64,000 bases of DNA from Phoma sp. XZ068 (Eukaryota; Ascomycota; Dothideomycetes; Pleosporales; Didymellaceae). The first letter of the stretch is position 1; each line of letters begins with the position of its first letter. This document shows positions 20,771-33,600 of this stretch, in pieces. Under the pieces are notes generated by a model. It saw only the letters and a program-made list of their open reading frames with translations, searched no databases and had not been told where the DNA came from. The position numbers were made by a program, and so were the translations under genes. Where the stretch lies: assembly GCA_004835665.1 (NCBI GenBank), contig RBKR01000001.1:1054001-1118000 (forward strand). Reading direction: 5' to 3'.

Positions 20771-23558
20771 TCAAGCATATTCGTCGTCATCCTCATCATC
20801 TCCCCCTGCAGCCCGCTTCTCAGCAAGTTCTCTAATCTTCTCCCCTAGTACATCCCGCCCATACCGGCTCGCAACCTTGCCAGCAAGATCCAACATCTTG
20901 CCATTTGCATCGCGCATCAGACTCACAATCTCGAGCGCCTTCATCCCGCGGTCCTCACCAGCCAGACACTCCAAACCCAGAAGCTGCAGCAGCGCACGAT
21001 CGATTGCAACTTCCAAATTCGTAAGATCCTGTTTCTGACCCGGCGATGGCCGTGTGTGCGATAGTGTCGAGGACAGCTGGGCGTGCAGTGTGGAGGAGAG
21101 AATAAACGCCTGTTCATGCTCTTGCTGTTTGTTCTCGCCCTTCTTCGCACTGCTGTCTTCATCATCACTCATTTCCTCTGCGTCCAGCGCGCCCACCGCT
21201 TTCTTGCGGTCGACGGCGCTCGAGAGCGGGATTTCAAAGGCGAACTCGCTCAGGTGCGGTACCGGTGCTGATGGGTACTTCTCCTTGCCCTTGATGATCA
21301 TGCAGTGGAATTTTGAGACGCCAGAGCTGTCCTGGGCGACGCCGACGGGCCAGTAGGATTCTTCTTTTCCGCCGGTGGCGAGACGGGAAAGACACTTTGT
21401 GTCGAGCATTGGAACCCAGCGCGCTTGCCCGTTTGACCGCCAGTTCAACAGTGTGAGGAGAACGCCTGAGGAGTCGTAGATGTACGGGTCTCCTGAGGCG
21501 GAGAAGAATGCAGAGTCGAGCGTTGTGTTTGGAGGCAGCGCGAGGATGTCGGAGTCTTGGTATATGGTGTCGTGCTTGACGTTCTCAATTGTGTAGAGCA
21601 GCTGCGTAGACAAGTCGGATTGGATGGGCCCGTTGCCGATGGTGAGGATGTAGTCGCGCCAGGCTGCACAGGTTACAGCTGGCGAAGACTTTTGGCGGTA
21701 GACGCGGATGGGCAGGCCGAAGAGAGAATAGATGCGGACGTAGTTCGTGCTGGTTGTTACACAGACGTAGGAATCGGAGAGGGCGATGGCGGTTACAGAC
21801 TCGCCGGTTGGAAGATTGGTGCGCCAGTCTGTTCGTGTTGTCCAGGTCTCGTGTGGACGGTAGTAGATCATTGCCGGGTTACCGTCGCCGGCGCTGTTAG
21901 GTTGACATGCGAATAGTGTTCCATTTTCATTCAGACATGCCTTGTCGTAGAGGAAGATGTCTGTGAAGTGAAAATTGCGGAAGGTGTGCTGATCGTAGAA
22001 GTTGACGGTGACAGTGTGATGTCGGCCTTCTTGAGAGACTGTTTCAACATTGCCGGTCAAAGAGCAGCAGAGCAGCCGTCTGTTGCCTCTCCAGGGTGTA
22101 CTGCCTGGCTGAAACGGCTCGTGGATTTGTGGACGGAACAATGCACTGGTGGTGGCACGCTTCTTAGCCAATGGCTCAACACCGTTGAGGTGGCCGCTTG
22201 GACGCTTTCCGTAGCCATTGACTGCTTGTGCGTAGCCTGCACCGTCGTCATCAACGACAAAATCTTCCATGTCCTCATCTCCATCGTCTCCTGCTTCATC
22301 GTCCCTGAAATCAGGACCAAGGAGGTCGTCCAAGGAGTCGGGTGTGCCATCTCGTTGTCGCGGTCGCCCGGGCAGTTCTCGTGTTGTGCCGTTCGCCTGA
22401 GGCGCAGGTGCAAGACCGGCCCGGCCTTCGGCAGGGTCGTGGAAGAATGGTGCAGAGACGGTTGATTTGTTGAGCAGGGGAAGATGCTCCACTGGTACAA
22501 AATCTGTGTGTATGAACAGTTCGCCCTCGTTGTTGGTGTAAGACAGAATGTTCTCGCTGGGGTGCCAGACCATGGCAAGAATTGTCGCCTTGACGTCGTC
22601 AAACGTTTTCAGCAGCTTTTGCGTCTTTGTATCCCACAGCTTGAGGTCCATATCGTGTGAAGTCGTTGCCAGAAGAGCGCCATTGGGTGACCAAGCTGCC
22701 GCTGTGATGTCCGCTGTATGCTCAGTCTTGAAGACTCGCTGCCGTGCCCAATCATTCGTAGACATGACTTGCACATCGCGAAGCGCAGTGGGTGCGGCGA
22801 AAGCCCGTCCATCTGGATGCCACAACACTTTCGAACTCGACTCAGATTCCGTCTCCAAGCTTTTTATCATGCCATCGACCTTCTTGATCATCTCGGGTTG
22901 GTCTCCGTCGAGGCTGTACAAGTAGATGTTGCCATCGGTGCAGGAGACAGCCAGGTGCTCTCCCTTCGTGTCGAACGAAACATGTTTGACCGCGCGCGGC
23001 TGATCGCGTAGTGTCCGCACTCTGGTCATGTCTTTTGTGCTCACAACATTTACGGAGAGCTCACTGAGATTATTAGCAGCGTACAACATCCTGCCCCGTT
23101 TGACTTACTCGCTCGCGACAGCGATCCATTTTCCGTCTGGGCTCAAATCTACGTCTCGCACCGGCAGTGTCGTCCGGACAAGGATTTCCTCGAATTTGTT
23201 TTCTTCCAGCGAGTACTTGCTGACTGTGCCATCTTCCGAGCCGGTGATGAAGAATCCATTCTGCCATTCTGTTCAGTGACTGCGGCTGTTCATGTCTGCA
23301 GTTGTACGTACACCAGCCACAATCGCCGCGTTGTTCTCTTGACAGTCGTCTACAGTGACGGGCTCGTCATCTGATCCGGTTGTGAATACACGGCAGTAGT
23401 TGTCGACTCCAGCCGTTATGAGTTTCTTTCCATTCGGTGTGTAGGCAAGGTAGGTTGCGCCGGGGGCATCTGGTATGTTTTAGTGGGTGTAAACGTGACG
23501 AAGATATGTCAGTAAACCTACGAGCCTGGCGGCTGCGCAATCGCTGCTCTGAAGCCAT
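20771..23558 (-). CDS. CTF4: CTF4/Mcl1/SepB replisome adaptor (WDHD1 family)
   Basis: Replication-fork scaffold that links the CMG helicase to DNA polymerase alpha and to cohesion establishment. Four exons, 23522-23558, 23312-23469, 23109-23260 and 20771-23063, encode 879 residues. N-terminal WD40 repeats span about residues 15-330, for example TYLAYTPNGKKLITAG, FITGSEDGTVSKY and ITAAAWSPNGALLATTSHD. An acidic linker follows. The Mcl1/SepB-type middle domain includes FQPGSTPWRGNRRLLC and FTDIFLYDKACLNENG. The C-terminal part is helical with an acidic end (GGDDEDDDEYA). Three introns all lie within the first 350 coding nucleotides and restore the WD40 N-terminus in frame. The C-terminal HMG box of animal WDHD1 is absent, as in yeasts. 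A TATATA-like box lies about 190 bp upstream. Confidence 0.92.
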
Positions 23559-24553
23559 GATTATCTGAAGTGTTGACTGCTACGCCAGACACCACAAGAC
23601 GCGTTCGAGAGACGCGACCCGCGTTAAGTGCCAAAAGTGGGGCGGGCAGATCACGCTAGAGCCTTGCCATTCAGCCTCGACTTCAGCACCACTTGAAATG
23701 ATTGAAACTATGTAGCTCAATTTGGAGATGTTCCGCCGTAAGTTGCGGATATATAACGAAAGACAACCTCTACTCATGATAGTTCAAAACAATGTAAGGT
23801 GCACACATAATGCTGGTGGCATTCGATCAACTGCGTACGAACAAGCTCACAAGATGGAAGTATCAAGCTGATGGACAATACAACAGCACGGTTCATACTC
23901 CAGCTTCGTATTTTGAGAGCGTGCTAGACTCTTGCCTGCAACGATCCTGTTCAAGTGACTTCGGACATGCTGAGCAAGATCACATAGCCTGACAAAGCCG
24001 GAGCTCCTGATATAGTCGAGACTTTATTAACTTACATCGTACAGACTACTGCATGTGAACAAACATGAAACAGAGCATAAGAAAAACGATCCAGTGGTAT
24101 GGTCAGAATCACCTCTGGCCATTCACAGGTGTCAGAGCGGTGATACTTCGTGCAGTGGACTAAAACTGGCGGGATGACCGAGTTATAATTAGCACACATT
24201 CAGCTGCAGGAGTGCCCCCAAAAGTGCCCGAACGAGTAAATCAGACAGCGTCGAGCCGCCGTAACGTTGCAAATTACCTCGCAACCACACGCTTCAGACA
24301 TCATACCAACGCGCCGCCGCAGTGATTCTATTGCAACCTCTCTGGAGGCTCTCGCAACGCGGCGACAGCGCTGGGCGCATCGCATCCTATCGTTTGAGGT
24401 TCGCGCGCTGGCTTCGCGATTTTGATACTGCGTTGCGCTCGACTCCCTACGGAGCGTTTCGCGCTGCGCTGGTAACGCGATTGCGATTTGCAGACCTCAC
24501 AGAGCGCGAATGGAGCGCTGACAGGCCCAAGCAGCCTCCGCCATAACCAAACA
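23559..24553. promoter_or_regulatory. Divergent intergenic region, CTF4 / ABP2
   Basis: About 1 kb between the two start codons, containing both promoters and leaders. The half near ABP2 (about 24240-24550) is GC-rich. The minus-strand TATATA near 23748-23756 may serve CTF4. No gene or repeat was recognised inside. Confidence 0.45.
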
Positions 24554-27500
24554 ATGCAAGTCGACTATGGCGACGAGCCAGATTCGGATCATAGCCTACA
24601 CCTGACAGCCAACTACGAGCACGCGGGAAACAGCGGCAACCCGGCGTTCTCGCCATTTCGGCACCCATCCGCTGGTGTACCAGCGATCGACCCCGGCCTT
24701 GAACAGAGCACAGGTGCCAACCGCAATGGACATGCGCCTATGTCTGTGATCGCCCATACAGCCACAAACCACCTGCTGCAGCCCGACAATGCCTCGCTCA
24801 GCAGCGCACACCTTGCCCACGGCTTCTATGGTGACATGGCGCGCAACTCGCACCCTCCTTCCACGCCCTCGAATGCCTCGCCGCGCTTCTCTGCCGCTGC
24901 AACGCCTACCAGCCAGGCCAAGCACGCAGCGCCCAGCTACACGCCAGACGACCGCGCTCTTCCCTCGCAAGACGTGTCCGATGGCACTATCGACAACGCC
25001 TTTGCCAGCTTCATCCTGTACAGCAACCCCAGCTTCGCCCTCTCCACAGACACGTCTGAGCTAGTGAAGCTGTTCCGCATACCACCAAAGAGCGATGGAA
25101 ACGCCTTCAGCACATGGACTCTGTACGAGTTGATAGGGAAGTTCAGCGCGGGTGAGATCAAGACCTGGACGCAATTAGCTTTAGATCTGGGCGTATCACC
25201 ACCAGACACCGACAAGGGACAAAGTACACAGAAGGTCCAACAGTACTCGGTGAGACTAAAGGTAAGAAGAATCCTCTTATGTCCGTTTCACACCTTCTCA
25301 AGTCATTTCGCTCTCCTCAGTTGCACGGTTGTCGGAACTTGTTTTCATGCTAGATCGTAAGCAATCGCCCCTTTGCTCTCGAGTCAGTACGTGAGTGGAA
25401 CTAGGCATCTCAACTGTGTGGCACAGTTCATGCAAGACTTATCACGTCTTGCTCATAAGCGAGCTCTGTCAAGATCCAGCCTGGACCAAGCCAGTTTGCA
25501 AAAAGGAGCGCGGCACAGATGAGTGGATCTATCGGGGGAGGCGTTTGTCGTAAGGCTTCTTACTCTGAATGAGCTGGTCGTGTGTGGTATTTTTTTTAAC
25601 TCGCGCAGGTTGCCCTATTGGCGGTCAGCTGTTGTTGAGGAGGAATTCTCTCTTCTCTCATATCTACTCGTGATCTCTTTCAATGACAACTTGACAAGAT
25701 GCTGACGTCTGACAGCGATGGATGCGCGCTATGCACATTGACGCTTTCTTCGAGTACCTGCTCGGCAAGCAGCATCCCTACTACTTGCAAATACCTCCAC
25801 CACACGATCCTTTCCCTGAGCAAGGTCGTGATGGTGTGCCGCTGGAAGAGGATCTGGCCATACGAGCCCTTGACCCCAAATTCAAGCCGAAACGCGGGCG
25901 ACGTAAAGCAGACGATGCTGATGAAGAACTGGAAGCTGAACTCGACACTCCCGCGCGCAAAAGACCGCAGCTTGATACCTCGATACCCTTTGGCAATGCA
26001 CTGCAGCCGCAATCAGCATATCCTAACAGTGCTCATCCTGATCATATGGGCGGTTTTCTGACACCGCATGACCCATGGACAGCAGCATCTGCGATTACTC
26101 CTGCTTCTGCTCTACACGCCTCACATCGTCTCAAGCAGCAGGACAGTCTGACTCCGTACTCTGCATCGCCTATGTCTGGAGGACAGCACATCCGATGGCG
26201 ACTCAACACCCATGAGCCAGGGACACCGCACCCCTTATCAGCTGTGACGCCATCGTCTGCACATCACTTCTTCGACGAACCCCAGTCAGCAGTGACTCCC
26301 TCCAGTGCAAGGCCACGCGCGCGACGTCGCCATGGTCCGGCTGTCTCATCAGCTTGGTCGGCCAGTAGCACAACACCTGGTGGAAAGCCACGAGGCCGGC
26401 CACCAAGCAATCGCTCTACACGAGATGGACCCTTTGTAACCTTTCCTGTCAATCCAAGCAGGGAAGGTACACCCATCGATGTACAGAGGCATTCCGGCGC
26501 TCTGACTCCAATAGTCGAGCGAGCACAGTCTGGATCTCCAGGACCTGAGCCCGTATTCCGTTTCCCACCAACACCGGCATCAGCACTTCCGCCTTCAACT
26601 GGCGAGTCGCCAGTCATAAGTGCGGGCGGGACTCAAAGACAACGCCTGAGCCTGCAAGTACCACAGAACATTGGCAACCCGGTACGCCTAATTACTCCCA
26701 CTGTACTCGTCAATGGGGAGGAAGACCCCACCCCAAGCACCGCCGCCGCATCTTCTGCAATCAGCTTTGGTTCTGAACGCAGCTTTTCGGCACATTCCTT
26801 CGGGGGTAACACTCATCACAATTTCCACGGACACTTTACTCCTATCGAGACTCCAGCCCGACCACAGCCTCCGCCACGATCCCAGAGCGAGGCAACTTTG
26901 CCAACATCAACAACATCGCTCCCATCGATACCTCTCGACACGCTGAATCGTGCCTTGGCTGCAGAACTGATCCGCGCGCCACTCACGGGTCGGCGTAAGC
27001 GTCTGCGAGGCAATGAAGCGAAGAACCTAGCTTCAGCGATACTTCTTCCACTGTACGCAAAGCCTGCAGCTGGGCACACATCGCCAGCCAAGGTCATGAG
27101 CGATCAGGTACTCGGCATTGCAATCAGCAGTTGTCTTGGTTTATCGAGCGCAGCAGGTATTGGTCTTGGTGGACCAAGTGGCGGTGTCAGGAGGGTCGAA
27201 TGCGCCCGTTTCCGTATCGGAGGCGATGGGTATGAGAGTCCCATGGAAGACAATGAAGACGAAACCGAGAGCATGAACGGCTCTGGAATGGTCAAAGAAA
27301 CATTCGACGTCTATTTCGCCGTGTCGTTTGGTGGGCTGTCGGGCGAGTGGACTGCCAAAGGTCTGCACGCTACGGCCGAGGAGGCAGAGCACAAGGACGC
27401 GACTGCTGGTGCGCAAGAGCCGGATCGTGTGGAGCCGGGTCAACACGCAACTGCTGCGTGGAAGACGAAGTTTCAAGATGCACAGAGGAGGTTGTGGGAA

Positions 27501-27554
27501 AGTCAAGAAGAGGTCAAGAATCTGAAGGAGAAGATTCTCGAGGCCGTGTTGTAA
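24554..27554 (+). CDS. abp2: ARS-binding protein 2 (Abp2) family protein
   Basis: Homologue of fission yeast Abp2, a nuclear protein that binds replication-origin (ARS) DNA. Exons 24554-25261 and 25716-27554 encode 848 residues. The family core is split by the intron: SFILYSNPSFALSTDT, IPPKSDGNAFSTWTLYELI, EIKTWTQLALDLGV and STQKVQQYSVRLK, continuing as RWMRAMHIDAFFEYLLGKQH in exon 2. Long Ser/Thr/Pro-rich flanks contain basic RGRRK and KRGRRKADD patches that may be nuclear signals or AT-hook-like. The end is a predicted coiled coil (QEEVKNLKEKILEAVL). The 454-bp intron is far longer than any other in this window. The ATG at 24554 is the first in frame; an upstream extension lacks an ATG. Involvement in replication here is inferred from the family. 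Confidence 0.88.
25262..25715 (+). other. Unusually long (454 bp) intron of the ABP2 gene
   Basis: It begins GTAAGAAG and ends with a TGCTGACG branch-like site before GACAG. The flanking residues belong to one continuous conserved block, so a single intron is indicated. I saw no RNA gene or mobile element in it. Confidence 0.7.
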
Positions 27555-27773
27555 GCTGGAGTTTGGTGCTTGTTTCTTAGGTTGTCTTGCTATATACCCC
27601 AATGTTTCGACATGTTTGGTACATGGTTCTTGGTAGCTCCTGCGAAGAGCGTATATAGTCTTCTTAGCGTTGCATGCAAGCGTGGGCTTGTCTGGACAAG
27701 CTCATAGCAACTACTATATGTACTGGGTATCTTGGTGATATGCATAATCGACTTCGTCTATCTTCATCGTGCT

Positions 27774-28365
27774 TCACGCCCCAGCCTCGGTTGCTACCGC
27801 AGGCTCGTCCTTCTCCCACGGCTTTCTCCTCTTCGGCTTCTCGGCCTGCGTGCCCTGCCCTTCCAGGACAGTGTTGGGAATCTCCTTGATTCCAGGCACT
27901 GGCTGCCCAGTCGTGATGAGCTCTACAATATGCGCGAACGAGGTAGGATAGGGTGCTGGCGGTTCAGTTGGGTTCGTAGGCGCGGGCAGTACGCCACCTG
28001 GCGCATCATAGGTAGCTTCAGTGAAGTCGAGCGGCTGCACACCATTCGTCTGTGGTGGGGGCCGACCACGGGCGTCACGGTACGCTTTGTATGCTTCAAA
28101 GTCCACGGCAATATTGAACTTCCTTCATACAATCAGCATCCGTGGCGTACACAACTTGGAACGCGACGTACCTGGCATAGTAGAAGCAACGCGCTCGCAG
28201 GGCTAGCTCGGCGGCTTGCTCAGGCGAGCTGTTGCTGCCGAGGATGGCACTCAGGCCAGCTTGGAACTCGACATCGTCGTCCCAATTGTATCTCTCCAGA
28301 GCCTCGTATACTTCATTCAGTCCATCGCCAGCGCCAACTTCAGCTTCAGCTCCAGCAGCACTCAT
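27774..28365 (-). CDS. PEX39: KPWE-motif protein, PEX39 candidate
   Basis: Two exons, 28172-28365 and 27774-28122, encode 180 residues. The C-terminal part has SFAHIVELITTGQPVPGIKE followed by a basic stretch and RRKPWEKDEP. This is the pattern of the fungal KPWE domain and of Pex39, a recently described factor that helps Pex7 import PTS2 cargo into peroxisomes. In that work the [R/K]PWE motif, shared with Pex13, contacts Pex7. The N-terminal half is helical (YEALERYNWDDDVEF and ELALRARCFYYARKF) and is not recognised. The 49-bp intron has a GTACGT donor and TGCTGAT branch point but a less common AAG acceptor. The gene is divergent from SCD6, with 261 bp between start codons. The motif is seen; the peroxisomal role is inferred. 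Confidence 0.62.
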
Positions 28366-28626
28366 TGCGGTCGGCTCTGGCAGTGCACGAGGTGTGGGGT
28401 AAAGGTGACATCGGCACCGAAGGTCGAAGCTCGCTAATGAAACCGCCAAGCCTTCTATTACCAGCCCCACGATCGCTCCTGCTCTTCCCACACAAGCTCT
28501 TCCCTTTCACACCACATCCCCTAACACCCATTCTTCACGACTACCGTACGACTTCCCTTACTTCTCCTTCCTTCATTGAGCTTCACTTCCTCTCTTACCC
28601 GTGTTTTGATACCCCAGTCCGCCGCC
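28366..28626. promoter_or_regulatory. Compact divergent promoter, PEX39 candidate / SCD6
   Basis: Only 261 bp lie between two start codons, so the promoters overlap. The SCD6 side is rich in CT runs and ends GCCGCC before the ATG, an optimal initiation context. No named factor site was assigned. Confidence 0.5.
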
Positions 28627-30665
28627 ATGTCCGAGTTCATCGGGTCAGTCGCAGCTGGTTCCATCACGCTGGAGCTCCCGCTGACGTGCCACGCGTAGTT
28701 CTCGCATATCGCTCATCTCCAAGAGCGATATCCGGTTAGTAAGCGTCCATTGAGGAGCCATTGAGCGCACATACTGACTGTCCGCAGCTATGTCGGTACA
28801 CTCGTTGAGATCAACTCAGAAGCCTCCACAGTCTCGTTAGACAATGTGCGCTCCTATGGCACCGAGGGCCGCAAAGGCGGCAAGGACGAGTACCCGCCCT
28901 CAGATGTCGTCTACGAGCAGATCGTCTTCCGGGGAAGCGATGTGAAGGATTTGCGCATCGAGGAGCAGATCAAAGAGAAGGCCCCTCCTGCCATGCCCCA
29001 GGACCCAGCCATCATCGGAGTAAGTCTACACCCATCTTCCAACCTTCTGGTCCAGTGATGTAAAATTTTCGGATGTAAATCATACAAACCACCGAGAGCG
29101 CAAAACCGTGTGGATATTTTCCGTTGCCTTCCTTCTGAGTACCTCATATACAGCCACCTATTGTTCAGCTTCTGCATGATCTTTGGCTAATTATATGTGC
29201 GCAATAGGTACAGCAAGGCCAGTCGCGCCAGGATGCGCCGCAGGACCAACAGCGCCAACAACAAGGGCCGCCGAACTTCCCACAGCAAGGACAGTTCCCG
29301 CCCGGCGGTTATCCTCCCTTCGGCCCTGGTGGCCCAGGTCCATATGGACGGGGCTTCCCTCCTCAAGGTGGCTTCCCCGGCGGCCCAGGACCGTTCCCTG
29401 GCCCCGGTGGTTTTGGTATGCCACCTTACGGACCGCCTCCTCCAGGCTGGTTCCCGCCTGGGCAGGGCTTTAACGGCCCTCCCGGCCCCTTCCCTCCCAA
29501 CATGCCCATGGGCCCTCCTGGCTTCCAGAACCAGCCACCGACAGGTCCTCGTGGCGCTGCGCCGGCTGGTACACCGTCGAAGGAGGAGCAGTCGCCGGCG
29601 CAACCTAGCGTCGCCGAGGCTGATGGTTCCGCCAAACCTGCAGAGCCCAAGGCAGATGCAAAGCAGGCTGGAAAAGCTCCTGCACCTGCACCTGCCGCCA
29701 AGCAGGCCCCATCGCCACCCGTTGAGTCGAAGCCTGACGTCGCCGCCGCTCTGGCACCGCCGCACACCCAGCCCGCCCAGCAGGGTGGTGCGCAGAAGAC
29801 GCCAGGTGGACCAAAGGGTGGCCGTATCATCCCAGCGGTACCCATCGCCAGCCCGAACGTGAACAAGTCAGCACCTCGAGCACAGCAGCAGGCCCCCGCA
29901 CCTGCAAAGCAGCCCCAGCAGGCAAGCGGCCAGCAGAATAATGCAACTCAGTTGGCTACTGCTGCCGTTGCCGAGGCCATGGCTAAGCTTAATATGCAGA
30001 ACCGTGGTCAGGCTCAGGCACCAGTATCTGACCCCATGAACAACCTCGCACAGAAGGTAGAGGGTATGCGCGAGCGTGAGCAGCACGCCCGCCAGCCGCG
30101 CAACCCTGGAGCTGGAGCTGGATTCGGTGGCCGAGGCGGCCGAGGTGGTCGTGGTGGACGAGGAGGTGCTCATCACCAGCAGCAGCCTCAACAGCAGCAG
30201 CCAAAGATGGAGGTACCCACCACAGACTATGACTTCGATGCCGCCAACGCAAAGTTCAACAAGCAGGATATGGTCAAGGAAGCCATTGCTTCAGGATCAC
30301 CGCTTGGTGAAGGCGTGCCACCGACCATTGAGACCACAGCCAATGGACAAACCGGTGCCGCCGAGACCTCAGACGACGTTGTCATCCCTGGCGCTTCTTA
30401 CAACAAGAGCTCCAGTTTCTTTGACAACATCTCTTCGGAGCTGAAGGACCGGGAAGAGGCTGTCAGCCGCCGCGGCCAGGAGTTCCGCGCCGCTGAGCGA
30501 AACAAGAACATGGAGACCTTCGGTCAAGGCAGTGTTGACGGCTACCGTGGCGGCTACCGTGGCCGTGGTAGGGGCCGTGGCCGCGGTCGTGGAGGCTTTG
30601 GCTTCCGTGGCGGTCGTGGCTCGCCCCGTGGTGGTGCCCAGTTTGACCAGGCAGCCACACAGTAA
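28627..30665 (+). CDS. SCD6: SCD6/LSM14 (Sum2/RAP55) mRNP protein
   Basis: Translation repressor and decapping activator found in P-bodies. Exons are 28627-28643, 28699-28734, 28788-29019 and 29208-30665, giving 580 residues. The N-terminal LSm14 domain is assembled from three small exons and reads IGSRISLISKSDIRYVGTL. A long Pro/Gly/Gln/Ala-rich linker follows. The FDF motif (TTDYDFDAANAKFNKQDM, near residue 434), the FFD box (SSSFFDNISSEL, near 496) and the TFG box (AERNKNMETFGQG, near 531) come in family order. An RGG-rich tail with YRGRGRGRGRGRGG lies at about 545-575, typical of eIF4G-binding RGG regions. First coding exons of 17 and 36 nt and the phases all agree with the family sequence. 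Identification is secure. Confidence 0.95.
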
Positions 30666-33600
30666 ATCGGTGTGGCGAATCGATCGATGTTCGTCTTGAC
30701 GCTCATAACGCTTGAGATAATGCACCTCACGTACGTATGGGTTGGAACTTTTGCTTCAAGCTTGGCTTTGACCAGCTATTTCCTAAGTCATCTTACTATT
30801 TGCGTCTACTTGAGCGACTTGTACAAGTAATCTCACACAGTCACTGCCCTATGGGCTTGGTCTTTGGAGTTTCTTTGGATCAGCGCATGGGCTCGAGGCA
30901 AAGCCATGCAAATTGATCTATGGATCAGACACAGATGAATATCATGACATCGTCATGAGAAGGCGAACAATAACAAACAATGAACGAGGCCGTATGTTTC
31001 GTGCCCTCAGTCAGCCTCACACCTCCATCTCTTCGTAAACAGTGCATGTGAAGTATTGCTATCTCGCAGCTGCAGTGTGAAATACCAGGTCTGACCGTCT
31101 TAACGCAACTGTAGTTACCGTTCACATGCGCAGATGAATTGCTGAGACGGTGCCGGACGGCGCCGTGCCGTGCTAGTCATTACTGTCATGGGTTTCTCCT
31201 TGTTCCTTGAAATAACAATAGAATCGGTGAATACCAAGTATATTCACAAGTCATCGGCGAAGCTCTGCATCAGGATACTTTATCCCTCAACGTTCCCTGT
31301 GATACTATTTTATCCTAACCTATATACTCGTCATGTCCTTCACTGACCACATCCCCAACTCCGCTATTACCCGCAGGACAAACACCGCGCGGTCATCCAC
31401 ACACATCGCTGACTCTTCCCTCTCCACGGCTCTTTCCTTCACTCCTTCAGCCACATTCCCAAAATACACCTTATCCACTTCCTCAGCTCTGCCGTCCTAG
31501 CGCTATAATGGTGCTGGGCTGTGCTTTTCCTCGGGGAATAAATACTTCGTTTTGTACCGTGCGCTGTGGGATTCAGGCGGGCGGCGCAGAGTGGTCTTTG
31601 TCAGGTAGAGATACGACGGTCCGGGTTCGATCGGCAGGAGTTTTTCTCGGTCGGGATACGTGATCGTATTACTAGGGAGTGTTGTAAGGGAGGTATCGCT
31701 GGGATGAGACATTTTTTCAGCGATGGAGTGGGTGTTTTCGTTGTTAGGCATGTTTGTGGACTGTGTTGGGTTAGGGTACGTGTTTTGGTGCAGCGGTTGG
31801 GGGCAATGTAATCCGGGAACGAACTGTACGTTGAGTTGCGCATCTCCGTTAGTCGGTATATGATTATCTTGGAGTACTTCCAAGGTTGGGCGATGCTTCG
31901 GCAAAGTTCATCAGTAGTTACGGGGTCAACTTGTGACCGGTTACAGATGCTGCTCCGTTCCAACACCATGGTCATTTCACCAAGAAAGGATGTGATCGCT
32001 GTGCATGTACCCTTTCGTGGTTCAATGTCGATAGCGGTCCTTACCCACTTGCCGTGTTTGGATTCTAACTTTCTCTGGATATTCTCGCGTGCCACATGGG
32101 AGACTGCAGAGATCCTGAACGGTGCCAACGTTTGGCCCGAGGTTGATCATCCCCAGTTCAGACGATCTGAGTACGAGCTTCTCAGCGTTGAACCAATATT
32201 TGGGTGGACCCTTAAAGATAGACTTGGCATGGCCTCTTGGTGGTCTGTCCTTGGAATGGTCCAGTGTATATCCATAAGATCAACATCGTTGTAGTTCGTA
32301 AAGATTAGGCAGTGGTGAGAGCCTCGTGCTCGGATAACAACGTTGACGGCGCATGCCGTCTTCTTTCATGTTGCGAGTCAGAGGTCAGTGTTATGTGGGC
32401 TGCAAAGGTGTGGTGGTTTCATGGTGGAGGGCGAAGACGAGCGTGCGAGAATGTACATAGTAACACCTGTCAGTGCCAGAAGAAATGCCTGATTGGTAAA
32501 AGAGGAGCGAGGTGATTTCACTCTCCCCAATGTAAGTGGTCGAAGTACATGTCCATGCGAGAGAGCGAGACAATATGTTCATATCGATTAAATCCAGACC
32601 TAGTAGCAGAGTGTTTTACAGCCCCAGTCGCAGAGGTAGGATGACCTTCGCACTGTTCGAGTCAGAGAGAGCCATTATATTCAATACGATGATAGGAAGT
32701 CATGGCGGGAGCTTGGTTCGCTGCCACCCCACCCTACTGGGGAGTAGTGTGGTTTACGTAGCGTTGCGCAAGCAGGTGAATGATATCGCAGTGTGCATCC
32801 ACACTGCTGATTCATACTTCTTTGCCAAGATATCGTAACTCCATTGTAGATAGTCGAGAACGGTACTGACACAAAGAACTTGGATCCTCGGCGAAGACGT
32901 GAAGTCGCGTTCCCAATCCCGGATGTCGGAAGCACCCGTGAGGCTCTTTTGCATGCATATGCACATCAGGCGAGTGTGTAATGATCACCGACAAGGACGT
33001 TTATTGTCAGAAGTCCAGAGTCTTCGATCGTCGCATACAGCAGCCTTGCAAATGAGGAAATGAGAATTCGAAATTGTGATAAACATGACAAGCCATGGTG
33101 TTGCTAGGATGTCGACGCGATGTTCGGGCGGCCATGCTGCCGAGAGCCAGGGTCTGACTTGCTGCAAGGTACCGATTCAACGCATGCACAACTCCACGCG
33201 CTGTGCAACACTAAAATTGGCACGACGTCGTAACTTTGCTTGGAGATATGATGGTGGTTGCGTATTATAGCCCTATCCCTTTTACTCAGCTTGTGTTCGA
33301 GGAGACGGCGCTGGGCTTCATTGATTTGGCAGGAGCTAAGGAACCGGCTGGGCTTAGCCTGCGAATTAAGATATCGCGCATGGGCCTTATTGCTCAGGCG
33401 GCTGATATTCTAATTTCCGCAGCCGCTGGGGTAATGGTCAGGGGTGCCGGGTTCGTCCTCTCAACTCTTTGACAGGCGAATGCAGTCCTTGATCGGATAT
33501 TTTGCAGGAAAATTGGGCCCTTTGAAGGCTGTCAGAGTTCTAAGATTCGCTAACGGTAGATTTGTGGAGATGATATCACACATTGTGTCACACAGTAAGG

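Noticed and set aside
31760..31785. Telomere-like GGGTTAGGG string
   Set aside because: It is a single imperfect occurrence and not a tandem array, so it is not evidence of a telomere or internal telomeric tract.
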